A stretch of DNA of 45,155 nt from Candidatus Peregrinibacteria bacterium (GTDB lineage Bacteria; Patescibacteriota; Gracilibacteria; UBA1369; LOWO2-01-FULL-3): positions 1 through 45,155 of the forward strand of contig JACQRJ010000001.1 in assembly GCA_016206505.1 (NCBI GenBank), written 5' to 3'. The notes under the pieces are model-generated. The model did no database searches, was not told the DNA's origin, and saw only the letters and a program-made list of their open reading frames with translations. Numbering within the stretch: position 1 is the stretch's first letter; every line of letters begins with the position of its first letter. The position numbers and the translations under genes were made by a program. Positions 31,191-39,184 of this stretch are shown here, piece after piece.

Positions 31191-33029
31191 ATGACTGCAA
31201 ACCAATTAAGAAAATTATATATCGATTTTTTTGTAAAAAAATATGCGCATGCGGAGATTAAAGGTTCCTCATTGATTCCCGATAATGATCCGACTGTGCT
31301 TTTTACGACTGCGGGGATGCATCCTTTGGTGCCGTTTTTGATGGGAGAGCGGCATCCGGCGGGCAAAAGGCTTGTTGATGTGCAAAAATGTATCAGAACC
31401 GGAGATATTGATGAAGTGGGTGACAGTACGCATCTGACTTTTTTCGAGATGCTGGGAAACTGGTCTTTGGGCGACTATTTCAAGGAAGGTGCGATTAAAA
31501 TGAGCTTTGAATTTTTGACTTCCGCACAAGAAGATGGCGGACTTGGATTGCCTTTGAGCCGGCTTGCTTTCAGTTGTTTTGAGGGTGATAGTGACGCGCC
31601 GAAAGATGTGGAATCTTGCGAAATATGGCGCAGTTTTGGTGTCAGTGAGGGCAGGATCGCTTTTTTGCCCAAAAAAGATAATTGGTGGGGCCCGGCCGGA
31701 AAGACAGGGCCGTGCGGTCCGGATACGGAGATGTTTTACTGGAACGGAGATGTGGATGCTCCCGATCATTTCGATACTGAAGATAAGCGCTGGGTGGAAA
31801 TTTGGAATGACGTTTTCATGCAATACAACAAAAAGGAAGACGGCACTTTTGAGCCATTGAAACAGCAAAATGTCGATACGGGTATGGGATTGGAGCGTGT
31901 TTTGGCGGTTTTTGGCGGTTTTTCTTCAGTATATGATACGGGACTTTTCGTTGATGCGATAAAAGAAATACGACTTTTGGCAGGCTATGGAGTTCCTGAT
32001 CAACAGCAGGTTATTTCCGAACGAATTATTGCAGATCATTTGCGCAGTGCGACATTTATTTTGGGGGATAAACTTGGCGTCTCTCCATCAAATAACGATC
32101 AGGGCTATGTTTTGCGCAGATTAATACGGAGAGCAATCAGGCATGGAAGAAAACTCGAAATCGAAGGAGCGTTTGCTGCCAAGATAGCTTTGATTTATGT
32201 AAAACAATATGGAGATTTTTATACGGAGCTTTTGGAAAATGAAGAAAGAATTTTGAAAGAAATGAGTATTGAAGAGGAGAGATTCGGCAAAGCTTTAAAC
32301 AAAGGAATTGGTCTTTTGCATAAGGAAATGAAAAAATTACAACCGATGCGTGAGCAGGGACTTAGGGCTTTTTCGGATGATTTCTTTTTTGAAATGTTTG
32401 CAACTTATGGCTTTCCGGTGGAAATGATGATTGAGGAGCTGCGTGAACATGGCTGGATTGAAGATCAGGCGGGTGTTGATCTTGTGATGGCAAAATATGA
32501 AGAATATTTCCAAAAACATCAGGAATTATCCAGAGCCGGTGCCGAGAAAAAATTTGCAGGAGGTCTGGCCGATCATAGCGAAGAGGTAACGCGTTTGCAC
32601 ACGGCTACACATTTATTGCATCAATCTTTGAAGCATATTTTGGGAAATCATGTAGAGCAGCACGGCTCAAATATTACAGCGGAGAGACTTCGTTTTGATT
32701 TCAATCATCCCGATAAAATGATGCCGGAACAGATCAACGCTGTTGAAGAGATGGTAAATGAACAAATTCAAAAATCTTTGCCCGTGAGTTTTTCCGAGAT
32801 GTCTGTGGCTGAAGCAAAGGCAAAAGGTGCGATCGGACTTTTTGAATCGAAATACGGAGACCGAGTAAAAGTTTATCAAATGGGAGAAGGAGGTGACAGG
32901 TTTAGCATGGAAATTTGCGGCGGGCCGCATGTAAAAAACACTTCTGAACTGGGGAAATTTAAAATCACCAAAGAGGAAAGTTGCGGAAGCGGGATGAGGA
33001 GAATAAAGGCGGTGCTTGTGAAGAATTAG
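31191..33029 (+). CDS. alaS: Alanyl-tRNA synthetase, short form without C-Ala domain
   Basis: 612 residues from the ATG at 31191, supported by the promoter and by MTANQLRKLYIDFF, a typical start; the open frame begins earlier. Class II core: FFVKKYAHAEIKGSSLIP, FTTAGMHPLVPFLMG, VQKCIRTGDIDEVGDSTHLTFFEMLGNWS, and the GMGLERVLAV motif 3. The editing domain is present with metal ligands H470 and H474 (HTATH) and C576 and H580 (CGGPHV). The protein then stops soon after GSGMRRIKAVL, about 250 residues shorter than E. coli AlaRS, lacking the oligomerisation and C-Ala region. The reading frame ends cleanly, so this is a natural short form rather than a frameshift. Confidence 0.94.
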   Translation: MTANQLRKLYIDFFVKKYAHAEIKGSSLIPDNDPTVLFTTAGMHPLVPFLMGERHPAGKRLVDVQKCIRTGDIDEVGDSTHLTFFEMLGNWSLGDYFKEGAIKMSFEFLTSAQEDGGLGLPLSRLAFSCFEGDSDAPKDVESCEIWRSFGVSEGRIAFLPKKDNWWGPAGKTGPCGPDTEMFYWNGDVDAPDHFDTEDKRWVEIWNDVFMQYNKKEDGTFEPLKQQNVDTGMGLERVLAVFGGFSSVYDTGLFVDAIKEIRLLAGYGVPDQQQVISERIIADHLRSATFILGDKLGVSPSNNDQGYVLRRLIRRAIRHGRKLEIEGAFAAKIALIYVKQYGDFYTELLENEERILKEMSIEEERFGKALNKGIGLLHKEMKKLQPMREQGLRAFSDDFFFEMFATYGFPVEMMIEELREHGWIEDQAGVDLVMAKYEEYFQKHQELSRAGAEKKFAGGLADHSEEVTRLHTATHLLHQSLKHILGNHVEQHGSNITAERLRFDFNHPDKMMPEQINAVEEMVNEQIQKSLPVSFSEMSVAEAKAKGAIGLFESKYGDRVKVYQMGEGGDRFSMEICGGPHVKNTSELGKFKITKEESCGSGMRRIKAVLVKN

Positions 33030-34396
33030 ACCAATTCACCTTCGAGAAGTATTTCCCTGGCCCTGGTGATTTTTACCGGGACTATTTGGCCGAGTAATTT
33101 TCGGCCGGAATTAAACTGTACGGCTTTGAAATGCTCGCTTCTGCCCATGCAGGTTTTGCCGTTTTGGTTTTCCACAAGGACATTGACTGTTTTATTCAGG
33201 AAACGTTTGTATCCTCTTTCAGCCATTTTGACCAATAAAAAATTCAGCTTATGCCAGCGTTGTTTTTTAACTTTTTGCGGAATGTCATCTTTCATAAACC
33301 TATCTGCTGTGGTGCCACGTCTTTGCGAATACTGGGCGATATATGCGTGTTCAAAAGCCATTTCTTCGTAAAATTTCAGGGTTTTTTCAAATTCTTCGTC
33401 TGTTTCCCCGCAAAATCCCACGATAATATCGGTGGAAATTGAAATATCGGGAATTTTTGCACGTAATTTTTTGATAATTTCGCGATACTGCTCGATTGTG
33501 TAAGTCCGATTCATGCGCTTGAGAGTGCGATTATCTCCTGACTGGACAGGAAGATGCAGATATGGCATTTGAGTTTTTAAAACAGCCATTGCTTCGATCA
33601 ATTGGTCCGACATATCTTGCGGATGTGGTGAAGTAAACCGTACACGCTCCAGGCCTTTTTCATGGAGAAGATCAAGCTTTTCCAAAAGGGCGACAAAAGG
33701 CTCTTTTTCTTTCAAATTAGCGAATTTCCCGCTTTCCTCATCGGCTTTGCCGAGACCATAGGAATTTACCGTTTGTCCAATCAAAGTGATCTCTTTCACT
33801 CCAATTTCAACCAATTTTTCGCATTCGGCAATGATATCTTCCATTTTGCGGGATTTTTCGCGACCGCGGCTATAAGGCACGATGCAGTAAGTGCAAAATT
33901 TGTCGCAGCCGTTGGAAATAGCCACAAATGCCTGAGTTTTGGCTTCATGGCTGCTATGGCTGGCATTGATTTGAAAATAATCCTCAAGAGATTCCTCTTC
34001 GATCGCTTCAATGTCTAAAGCCGGCTGGATTTCACGCATTAGAGAAGCCAGGCTTGGCAATTCGTCAATTCTGAGGGCAATGTCCAATGCAGCCATACGG
34101 GGAAAAAGCGCATCCCGCTCTGTGCTATAACGTGAGCTGGATTTGCGAATCATACAACCGGTCACAACGACCAGCAGATCTTTTTTCTTTTTCTTCAATT
34201 GTTCCACTTTGTAAATCTCGCTGAAAACACGATCTTCGGCTTTTTGCCTGATAGAACAAGTGTTGAAAATAATAAGATCTGCGGTTTTGTAATCTTTGCA
34301 TGGAGAAAGTCCGAGGGCCTGAAGATAAGTTTCCATGCGCTCGGAATCCGAATAATTCATCTGACAGCCGTAGGTTTTGATGTGATAGGTTTTCAT
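33026..34396 (-). CDS. miaB: tRNA-2-methylthio-N6-isopentenyladenosine synthase MiaB
   Basis: 456 residues. It adds the methylthio group to i6A37 of tRNAs. The N-terminal UPF0004 domain has the cysteines of the auxiliary cluster (KTYGCQMN, C11; FNTCSIR; VTGCMIR). The radical-SAM domain has the CDKFCTYCIVPYSRGRE cluster loop, and a C-terminal TRAM domain is present (NVLVENQNGKTCMGRSEHFK). The TYGCQMNxxDSE start separates MiaB from MtaB and RimO. Its stop overlaps the alaS stop on the opposite strand (shared TTAG). Confidence 0.93.
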   Translation of the reverse strand: MKTYHIKTYGCQMNYSDSERMETYLQALGLSPCKDYKTADLIIFNTCSIRQKAEDRVFSEIYKVEQLKKKKKDLLVVVTGCMIRKSSSRYSTERDALFPRMAALDIALRIDELPSLASLMREIQPALDIEAIEEESLEDYFQINASHSSHEAKTQAFVAISNGCDKFCTYCIVPYSRGREKSRKMEDIIAECEKLVEIGVKEITLIGQTVNSYGLGKADEESGKFANLKEKEPFVALLEKLDLLHEKGLERVRFTSPHPQDMSDQLIEAMAVLKTQMPYLHLPVQSGDNRTLKRMNRTYTIEQYREIIKKLRAKIPDISISTDIIVGFCGETDEEFEKTLKFYEEMAFEHAYIAQYSQRRGTTADRFMKDDIPQKVKKQRWHKLNFLLVKMAERGYKRFLNKTVNVLVENQNGKTCMGRSEHFKAVQFNSGRKLLGQIVPVKITRAREILLEGELV

Positions 34397-34470
34397 TGGC
34401 TTGTTTTGTGAAACGCATGGGCGATTTTAATGTTTTTGGTCATCTGCGTCTAGCTTTTGGATTTGTTTTG

Positions 34471-34479
34471 TGCTATAAT
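34471..34479 (+). promoter_or_regulatory. Extended -10 promoter for the 34502 operon
   Basis: TGCTATAAT, a consensus extended -10, giving a leader of about 16 nt before the ATG at 34502. No good -35 is seen, as expected for this promoter type. Confidence 0.6.
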
Positions 34480-34501
34480 AATTAGATTTATTTACAAAAA
34501 C

Positions 34502-34807
34502 ATGAGCGAAGATTTTAAAATTATCATAGAAAAAGCGGCGTTTTTAGCGCCTGCGGAAAAACAAAAATATCTTTTGATTTTTGATTATCTGGATGAAGGG
34601 AAAAAAGCTCAATTGTCTAAAATAATTGCCGATGCCGTGAATGGAGCACAATTGATTAACGACGAAGCGAAATTGGCAAAGTCGGATGCTATTAAGGCTT
34701 TTATTGCGGCTTGTGATCAGGCGATAAAAACCGAAGCAAATGCAGCTATGGATGAAGAGGAAGCGTCATACAAAGATGAGGCTGATAAATTATTGAATAA
34801 TCTTTGA
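34502..34807 (+). CDS. Small helical protein of unknown function
   Basis: 101 residues from the ATG at 34502, chosen from the promoter position; the open frame starts at 34457 but that overlaps the -10. Ala/Lys/Glu/Asp-rich, probably fully helical, no signal peptide or membrane segment. It precedes the large modular protein by 2 nt, so the two are translated together and may interact. No family recognised. Confidence 0.7.
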   Translation: MSEDFKIIIEKAAFLAPAEKQKYLLIFDYLDEGKKAQLSKIIADAVNGAQLINDEAKLAKSDAIKAFIAACDQAIKTEANAAMDEEEASYKDEADKLLNNL

Positions 34808-34809
34808 AT

Positions 34810-37800
34810 ATGGGTGCAGAAAAAGGGCCGGAAAAATTGAGCGTACCGTACGGGCAAAAGGAGCAAGCTGTCCAGAAGTTCAAGGAAGCTGAAAATGAAA
34901 AAGCAAAAGCCGAAGGAAAGGAGCAAGTTCATGCGAATCCGAAAGCTGATTTTCTGAATGAGCAGGCACTTGATACTGAAACCGACAAAATTACTACACA
35001 AATAGAAGCAGCTGGTAATGCATTAGCGCCTAAATATGCGAACAAATTGACTGCGAAATTGAAGGGAGTAATTGATGGTGAAAAGACGAAGCTTAATTCG
35101 CAACTTGCAAAAATAAATAAGGATTCCGAGGGGAAACTTGTCAGTCTGGCAGCGGATTCGATGACAAAACTGGGGGCTTTTAATGAAATTCCCGATGTAA
35201 AATTGATCTACGAACTCGTGGCAGCCAAAGACGCAATAGCCGGTATTTCAGAAATGCAAATAACTTCTTATGCCAAAAACAGCGGTTACTATAAAGTCAT
35301 AAATCCAAAGTTTGAAACAGCCGTTGGTGCCGGAAAAATACAGGCTGTGCAAAAATTATTGGGTGTTACTGCTGACGGGAAGGTAGGGCCGGAAACTATG
35401 AAGGCTCTTTCCGCGATGCTTGGGCTGGGATTAAAAGTTGAATTTGGGGGGAAAACAATTTTGGCCGATGGAAAAACCGAAGTTGATGCGGATGGGAATG
35501 TAGTGGAGCCGCCAAAAGCCGAGGAGCCTGTGCCAGCCGAGCCCGGGAAGCCGGCCGAGCCTGCACCTGCGGCACCAGCTGAACCTCAGCCTACCGAGCC
35601 GCCGAAAGCGGGGGAGTCTGCGCCTACGGAACCAGCTGCGCCTACTGAGCCCGATGCGCCCGGGCCCGAGGAGCCTAAGGAAACCCCTGAGCAAATTTCA
35701 ACCGCGGTTTTTGATCAAGTACAGAGTTATATAGCGCAACTTGAGGGTAATAAACTGTATGAGCTTTGCGAATTTGAGACAGTTAAAAACGGCAATGCAA
35801 TCAAAATAACGATTGGCAAAAATGCTGGAGCGCACACCGTATGTGAAATAAAAGTTGATGAAAATGGGGCAATTAAATTTGCAGGTAACAATGCCGATAT
35901 TGCACGCGAGGGCATAGATGCTGCAGTGAAAGGCAAAATTGATGCATATGTACTTGACCGAAACTTTTTTGACGAAAATGAAACCGGCGATGGCTATCTT
36001 ATAAAATTTGCCGGCGAAATGCAGTTAAAGGAGTATAAAATCGAAGCCAGAGGCCAAGGCGTCAAGCTTACACATTCGGCAAACCCTAAAGGAAATGGTG
36101 TGTTGGAAATAATTATTCACAAGGATGGAGGTGGACTGATCGGTACAGCTACAATTACAAAAGACGGAATAAAGGTAGCGGTTGATGCCGAATCGCCTTT
36201 TCCTATGGGCGTTGAAGGTAGTAATGTTGTTATCAAAGCTGCACCGGTTTTTGACGTTAATTCTGAAAATGGGGCAGCAGATAAAATAACTGTATGGCGT
36301 TCCGAAGATGGAAATGGAGCAAAGACAGAATTCAGTTTTGCAGGCAGAGAGCCTCAAAGCGGCGATTACAAGAAAATGCATGATGCTACAGATAAAGAAA
36401 CATATGATCTGTATAAATTTCAGGAAGGAAAATGGTGGCTCGTGGCTACGGTTCACACGCCTGTCATGGAAGATCATGTGCCTGTGCCTGCGCCTGCAGA
36501 GCCGCCAGAAAAGTCAGCGCCTCCAGTACCAGATGCACCTACGCAACCAGCGGAGGAGCCAAAGCCGGCTGAGCCAACGCAACCAGTTGAGCCGCCGAAA
36601 GCGGAGGAGCCAAAGCCGGCTGAGCCAACGCCCGAAGCAAGCGATACAGCACCTGAAATGCAGGCTGTGAAAGCCAGGATTGGAGTTTTGCGCGGTGATT
36701 TGGAGGCGCAAAAAGTCGAATTTACCGGTGAAAAGCTGAAAGCAAAGGTAATTGATAAACTGACAACAAAAGATACTCCGCAGGCAATCAAAGATGCATT
36801 AAGTACAAAAATCAATGGTTCGGGCTTTGATACTGCGATGGCGGCGATGGTCGCGAATCTGGAGCGAGATTTAAGCAATGCTGATGATGCTGCAGATCCG
36901 GCTCTAGCTGAACAAATGTTGGTCGATGCCGAAGGTGCCTTGCAAGGCCTGAATGTGGATCATTATGTGGAAAGTCGCGAAGTAAGCGTGTTTGTAGAGA
37001 GGCTAGCGGGACCGATAAAGGCTGCGGATGAATTGATGGCAAAGATCGATACGCAAGTTGATGAATATGATGAAACCACAGGGAATTCTGTGCCAAAGGC
37101 ATTAGTAAAATCATTGGGGGCAAAAAATGCTTTGATAGCGGCAATGGTAAATTTTATCACCGGTGATGAAGCACAGTTTGATCTGGCTTTTCATGAGGCT
37201 GCGATCATTAAGGCAAAAGAAGAGGATATGAATTTGACGGAAGATGCTGCTGCTGATTTGGAAAAGGCCTCGAGAGTGGAAAAATGGCATGAAAAAAGCA
37301 ATAAAATTGACGGGGCAGTTCTATACAGCAGGAAAGGATCGAATTATAAGGCCGGCGATTATAAACTTGTGCCAGATAACATGAGTGGCACCGGTGATAG
37401 ATATGGTCTTTGGAAATATGATGATGGAGCCCGCGAGGAAGATGGAGTGGTGTTGCGTTATGAACAGCCTGGCTGGAAATTTGTTGCTCATTGTTCGAAA
37501 ATGGTGCTTGATGATAAGGCAGCCAAAAACGAGCAATTGGAGAAAACTCATGAAGATGTCAATGGAGCAGTTTCGAGTGCTTATGAAAATTTGAAGAAAA
37601 CAAGCAATGTATATGGAGATTTTAAAGTTACAAATCAGGGTTTAGATGGGGGTGTTGACTTTACGCATGAACATCCTGTGGAGCATGCAAGCACTGCCGT
37701 ATGTCATTTTCAGGTTGATGAAGAGACAGGGAAGATTTTTTATACCCCTTTGAAGGGAAAAAAGCAGGAAATATCATTAGCCGCTATTCCAGCAAAAATG

Positions 37801-38247
37801 CGTGAAGCCGGAGATGCTCATATAAGAGGACTCGAATATGTTAAGCCTCCCGATTCTGATACCAGTCCTCTTTATGTGAAATATAAAGGCGTGATGCAAG
37901 CGTATAAATTTGAGTTTGATGACGCCAAGTCAGGTGGCGCAGTGCGAGGTATTCCGAAAAAAGTGGGAGATTTGGTTTCTGTTGGATATAAGTATCAAAA
38001 ACATCTAAATGATGGCACGGTCAGACAGGTTTCTCTGGCAACTTTTACGATTAACAATAACGGCACTGTTACCGTCAAGTTAAATCCAACTTATAAAGAT
38101 AAATTTGAGGCGAAGGTTGAAAATGGAAAGATTGTTTTGAAAGAAAAAGAGAGAAAAGAAAAAACTGAAGGATGCAAAGCTGACAGCGACTGTCCAGGGG
38201 ATGAAATTTGCGTAGATGGCCGATGCGTAACTGTACCATCTGATTAG
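34810..38247 (+). CDS. Large modular protein with peptidoglycan-binding-like domain, Pro/Glu linkers and duplicated modules
   Basis: 1145 residues from the ATG at 34810 (a TTG at 34804 is less likely). No N-terminal signal peptide. Order: a helical region (1-165); a PG_binding_1-like domain (IQAVQKLLGVTADGKVGPETMKALSAMLG, about 178-206); a first Pro/Glu/Ala linker (35506-35690); module 1 with a GDYKKMHDATDKETYDLYKF segment; a second linker (36475-36650); a helical region; module 2, in which AGDYKLVPDNMS...YGLWKYDDG and a following beta region repeat the plan of module 1; and a C-terminal C-x5-C-x5-C-x5-C knot (CKADSDCPGDEICVDGRC). The linkers and knot suggest a surface protein, but the export route is unclear. 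Its stop TAG lies in a family C repeat end. Confidence 0.75.
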   Translation: MGAEKGPEKLSVPYGQKEQAVQKFKEAENEKAKAEGKEQVHANPKADFLNEQALDTETDKITTQIEAAGNALAPKYANKLTAKLKGVIDGEKTKLNSQLAKINKDSEGKLVSLAADSMTKLGAFNEIPDVKLIYELVAAKDAIAGISEMQITSYAKNSGYYKVINPKFETAVGAGKIQAVQKLLGVTADGKVGPETMKALSAMLGLGLKVEFGGKTILADGKTEVDADGNVVEPPKAEEPVPAEPGKPAEPAPAAPAEPQPTEPPKAGESAPTEPAAPTEPDAPGPEEPKETPEQISTAVFDQVQSYIAQLEGNKLYELCEFETVKNGNAIKITIGKNAGAHTVCEIKVDENGAIKFAGNNADIAREGIDAAVKGKIDAYVLDRNFFDENETGDGYLIKFAGEMQLKEYKIEARGQGVKLTHSANPKGNGVLEIIIHKDGGGLIGTATITKDGIKVAVDAESPFPMGVEGSNVVIKAAPVFDVNSENGAADKITVWRSEDGNGAKTEFSFAGREPQSGDYKKMHDATDKETYDLYKFQEGKWWLVATVHTPVMEDHVPVPAPAEPPEKSAPPVPDAPTQPAEEPKPAEPTQPVEPPKAEEPKPAEPTPEASDTAPEMQAVKARIGVLRGDLEAQKVEFTGEKLKAKVIDKLTTKDTPQAIKDALSTKINGSGFDTAMAAMVANLERDLSNADDAADPALAEQMLVDAEGALQGLNVDHYVESREVSVFVERLAGPIKAADELMAKIDTQVDEYDETTGNSVPKALVKSLGAKNALIAAMVNFITGDEAQFDLAFHEAAIIKAKEEDMNLTEDAAADLEKASRVEKWHEKSNKIDGAVLYSRKGSNYKAGDYKLVPDNMSGTGDRYGLWKYDDGAREEDGVVLRYEQPGWKFVAHCSKMVLDDKAAKNEQLEKTHEDVNGAVSSAYENLKKTSNVYGDFKVTNQGLDGGVDFTHEHPVEHASTAVCHFQVDEETGKIFYTPLKGKKQEISLAAIPAKMREAGDAHIRGLEYVKPPDSDTSPLYVKYKGVMQAYKFEFDDAKSGGAVRGIPKKVGDLVSVGYKYQKHLNDGTVRQVSLATFTINNNGTVTVKLNPTYKDKFEAKVENGKIVLKEKERKEKTEGCKADSDCPGDEICVDGRCVTVPSD
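36550..36631 (+). repeat. Direct repeat in the second Pro/Glu linker
   Basis: A 31-bp sequence occurs exactly at 36550-36580 and 36601-36631 (period 51 bp, 17 codons), coding for AEEPKPAEPT units. In-frame, GC-rich and prone to slippage, so linker length may vary between strains. Confidence 0.8.
37157..37166. repeat. Family A palindrome core in the large modular protein
   Basis: Exact TCACCGGTGA, read in frame as F-I-T-G-D-E. The flanks do not extend the palindrome, so this is either an old, decayed copy or chance. Confidence 0.45.
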
Positions 38248-38259
38248 GGACATGCTGAA
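38244..38259 (+). repeat. Family C element end overlapping a stop codon
   Basis: TTAGGGACATGCTGAA, identical over 16 bp to one end of the 130-bp element in the BaiN-like gene (complement of 8310-8325). The TAG here is the stop codon of the large modular protein. The matching opposite end is not seen. Confidence 0.75.
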
Positions 38260-38271
38260 GAGCGGCAAGCT

Positions 38272-38375
38272 GCAGGGAAATTTTGCTGGTGCAAAATTTC
38301 TTCAATAGGAATTTGCTGAACTTTCTACTCAAAATGCTGCACATTCGTTGGCATTTTGCTTGAAAGTTCTCCTGC
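38272..38375. repeat. Compound hairpin region between the large gene and tRNA-Arg
   Basis: Two hairpins are enclosed by GCAGG (38272-38276) and CCTGC (38371-38375). The first is a perfect 10-bp stem (38277-38286 with 38291-38300) with GAAA/TTTC ends, like family B but with loop TGGT. The second pairs GAACTTTC (38318-38325) with GAAAGTTC (38362-38369) and CAAAATGC (38330-38337) with GCATTTTG (38351-38358). The remainder up to the tRNA (38376-38438) is GC-rich with a CCGCTTCGG turn. No credible gene lies in 38248-38438. It could fold in DNA or RNA and may terminate both flanking transcripts. Confidence 0.7.
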
Positions 38376-38438
38376 GCCTTTGGGCACGCTAAATTCGCGC
38401 GCCGCTTCGGCTTCGGACCTAAAAATCTCGCTATTCTG

Positions 38439-38513
38439 TGGTGTCCCCGGCGGGAATTGAACCTGCATTTAAGGTTTAGGAAACCTCCGTTCTATCCATT
38501 GAACTACAGGGAC
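38439..38513 (-). tRNA. tRNA-Arg (anticodon CCT)
   Basis: 75 nt with the 3' CCA encoded. Acceptor GTCCCTG pairs with CGGGGAC (one G-U); D stem GTTC/GAAC; anticodon stem GAGGT/ACCTT with loop TTCCTAA, anticodon CCT (reads AGG); T stem GCAGG/CCCGC with loop TTCAATT and one A-C mismatch at the middle pair. The mismatch is unusual but the cloverleaf is otherwise complete. No integrase or duplicated 3' end is visible nearby. Confidence 0.92.
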
Positions 38514-38592
38514 GTAGTTTGGGATGATTTTAGACTTATTGATTTGCAAATTCCAGAGCTTTTTGTATTGGAAATGAATCAAAAACGGCTTT

Positions 38593-38625
38593 ACTACTGA
38601 GAAATATATCTGTATATTGATAGTA
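38593..38625. promoter_or_regulatory. Operator of the Phd/RelE toxin-antitoxin operon
   Basis: Nested dyad: CTACT (38593-38597) with AGTAG (38621-38625), and AATATA (38602-38607) with TATATT (38612-38617), centred 36 bp before the antitoxin ATG. Fits autorepression. Confidence 0.55.
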
Positions 38626-38644
38626 GAATTTAACTATAAATAAT

Positions 38645-38908
38645 ATGTTCTCCGCTGGTGTTCTTGCAAAGGAAAAAATCATTTCTCTTTCCCAATTACA
38701 AAAAAATCCGGCAAAAGCTTTGGATGGCAAAATTGTGCGCATAACAAAAAATGGCCAGGAAATTGGTATTTACATGAGTAAAGAAGAATTTGAAGATTTT
38801 CTTGAGGAAAGTATGGCATTAAAAAGTTCATTTAAGGATGAATTAGCCGATGCTCTAAAGAAAGCCAAAGTAAGCAAAAATCACAAAAAGCTTGAAGATA
38901 TTTTGTAA
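38645..38908 (+). CDS. Phd/YefM-type antitoxin
   Basis: 87 residues. ISLSQLQKNPAKALDGKIVRITKNGQEIGIYMSKEEFEDFLEE follows the Phd/YefM DNA-binding plan (S-x-L-x3-P-x-x-A, then a strand pair ending in a helix). The charged C-terminus would bind the toxin. TATAAA lies close to the ATG, so the leader is very short. Paired with the RelE-like gene 11 nt downstream. Confidence 0.78.
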   Translation: MFSAGVLAKEKIISLSQLQKNPAKALDGKIVRITKNGQEIGIYMSKEEFEDFLEESMALKSSFKDELADALKKAKVSKNHKKLEDIL

Positions 38909-38919
38909 ATTTTCCGTTT

Positions 38920-39177
38920 ATGTTCAGTTTTGCAGTTACTGATGATTTTATTAAGAGTTTAAATAAGCTTGATAAGTCCGTTGCGACTGATGTTAAGGCA
39001 AAATTGGAAAAACTTGCGGCTTACGAAAACCCTCTGATTTTTGCCAAAAAACTGCAGGGATATAAAGATCTGTTTCGTTTCAGACAGGGGGACTACAGAA
39101 TTGTTTTTCAATTACAGTGTAAGGAAATCCTCCTGCTGCTGGTAAAGCACAGAAAGGATGTTTATGAAGGCTTATAG
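38920..39177 (+). CDS. RelE/ParE-family toxin
   Basis: 85 residues. SFAVTDDFIKSLNKLDKSVATDVKAKLEKL, then LQGYKDLFRFRQGDYRIVFQL, the family's core strand pair with Arg residues, and a final VKHRKDVYEGL (catalytic-type H-R-x3-Y). This ending is complete, more canonical than that of the toxin at 11483. Probable ribosome-dependent mRNA nuclease. The sequences of the two toxins in the window differ, so they should not cross-neutralise. Confidence 0.85.
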   Translation: MFSFAVTDDFIKSLNKLDKSVATDVKAKLEKLAAYENPLIFAKKLQGYKDLFRFRQGDYRIVFQLQCKEILLLLVKHRKDVYEGL

Positions 39178-39184
39178 ATTTTGT

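Noticed and set aside
36550-36631. CRISPR-like or intergenic tandem repeat
   Set aside because: In-frame coding repeat of a Pro/Glu linker within a long gene.
38439-38513. tRNA-Arg as an integration site for a mobile island
   Set aside because: No integrase gene and no second copy of the tRNA 3' end within the window.
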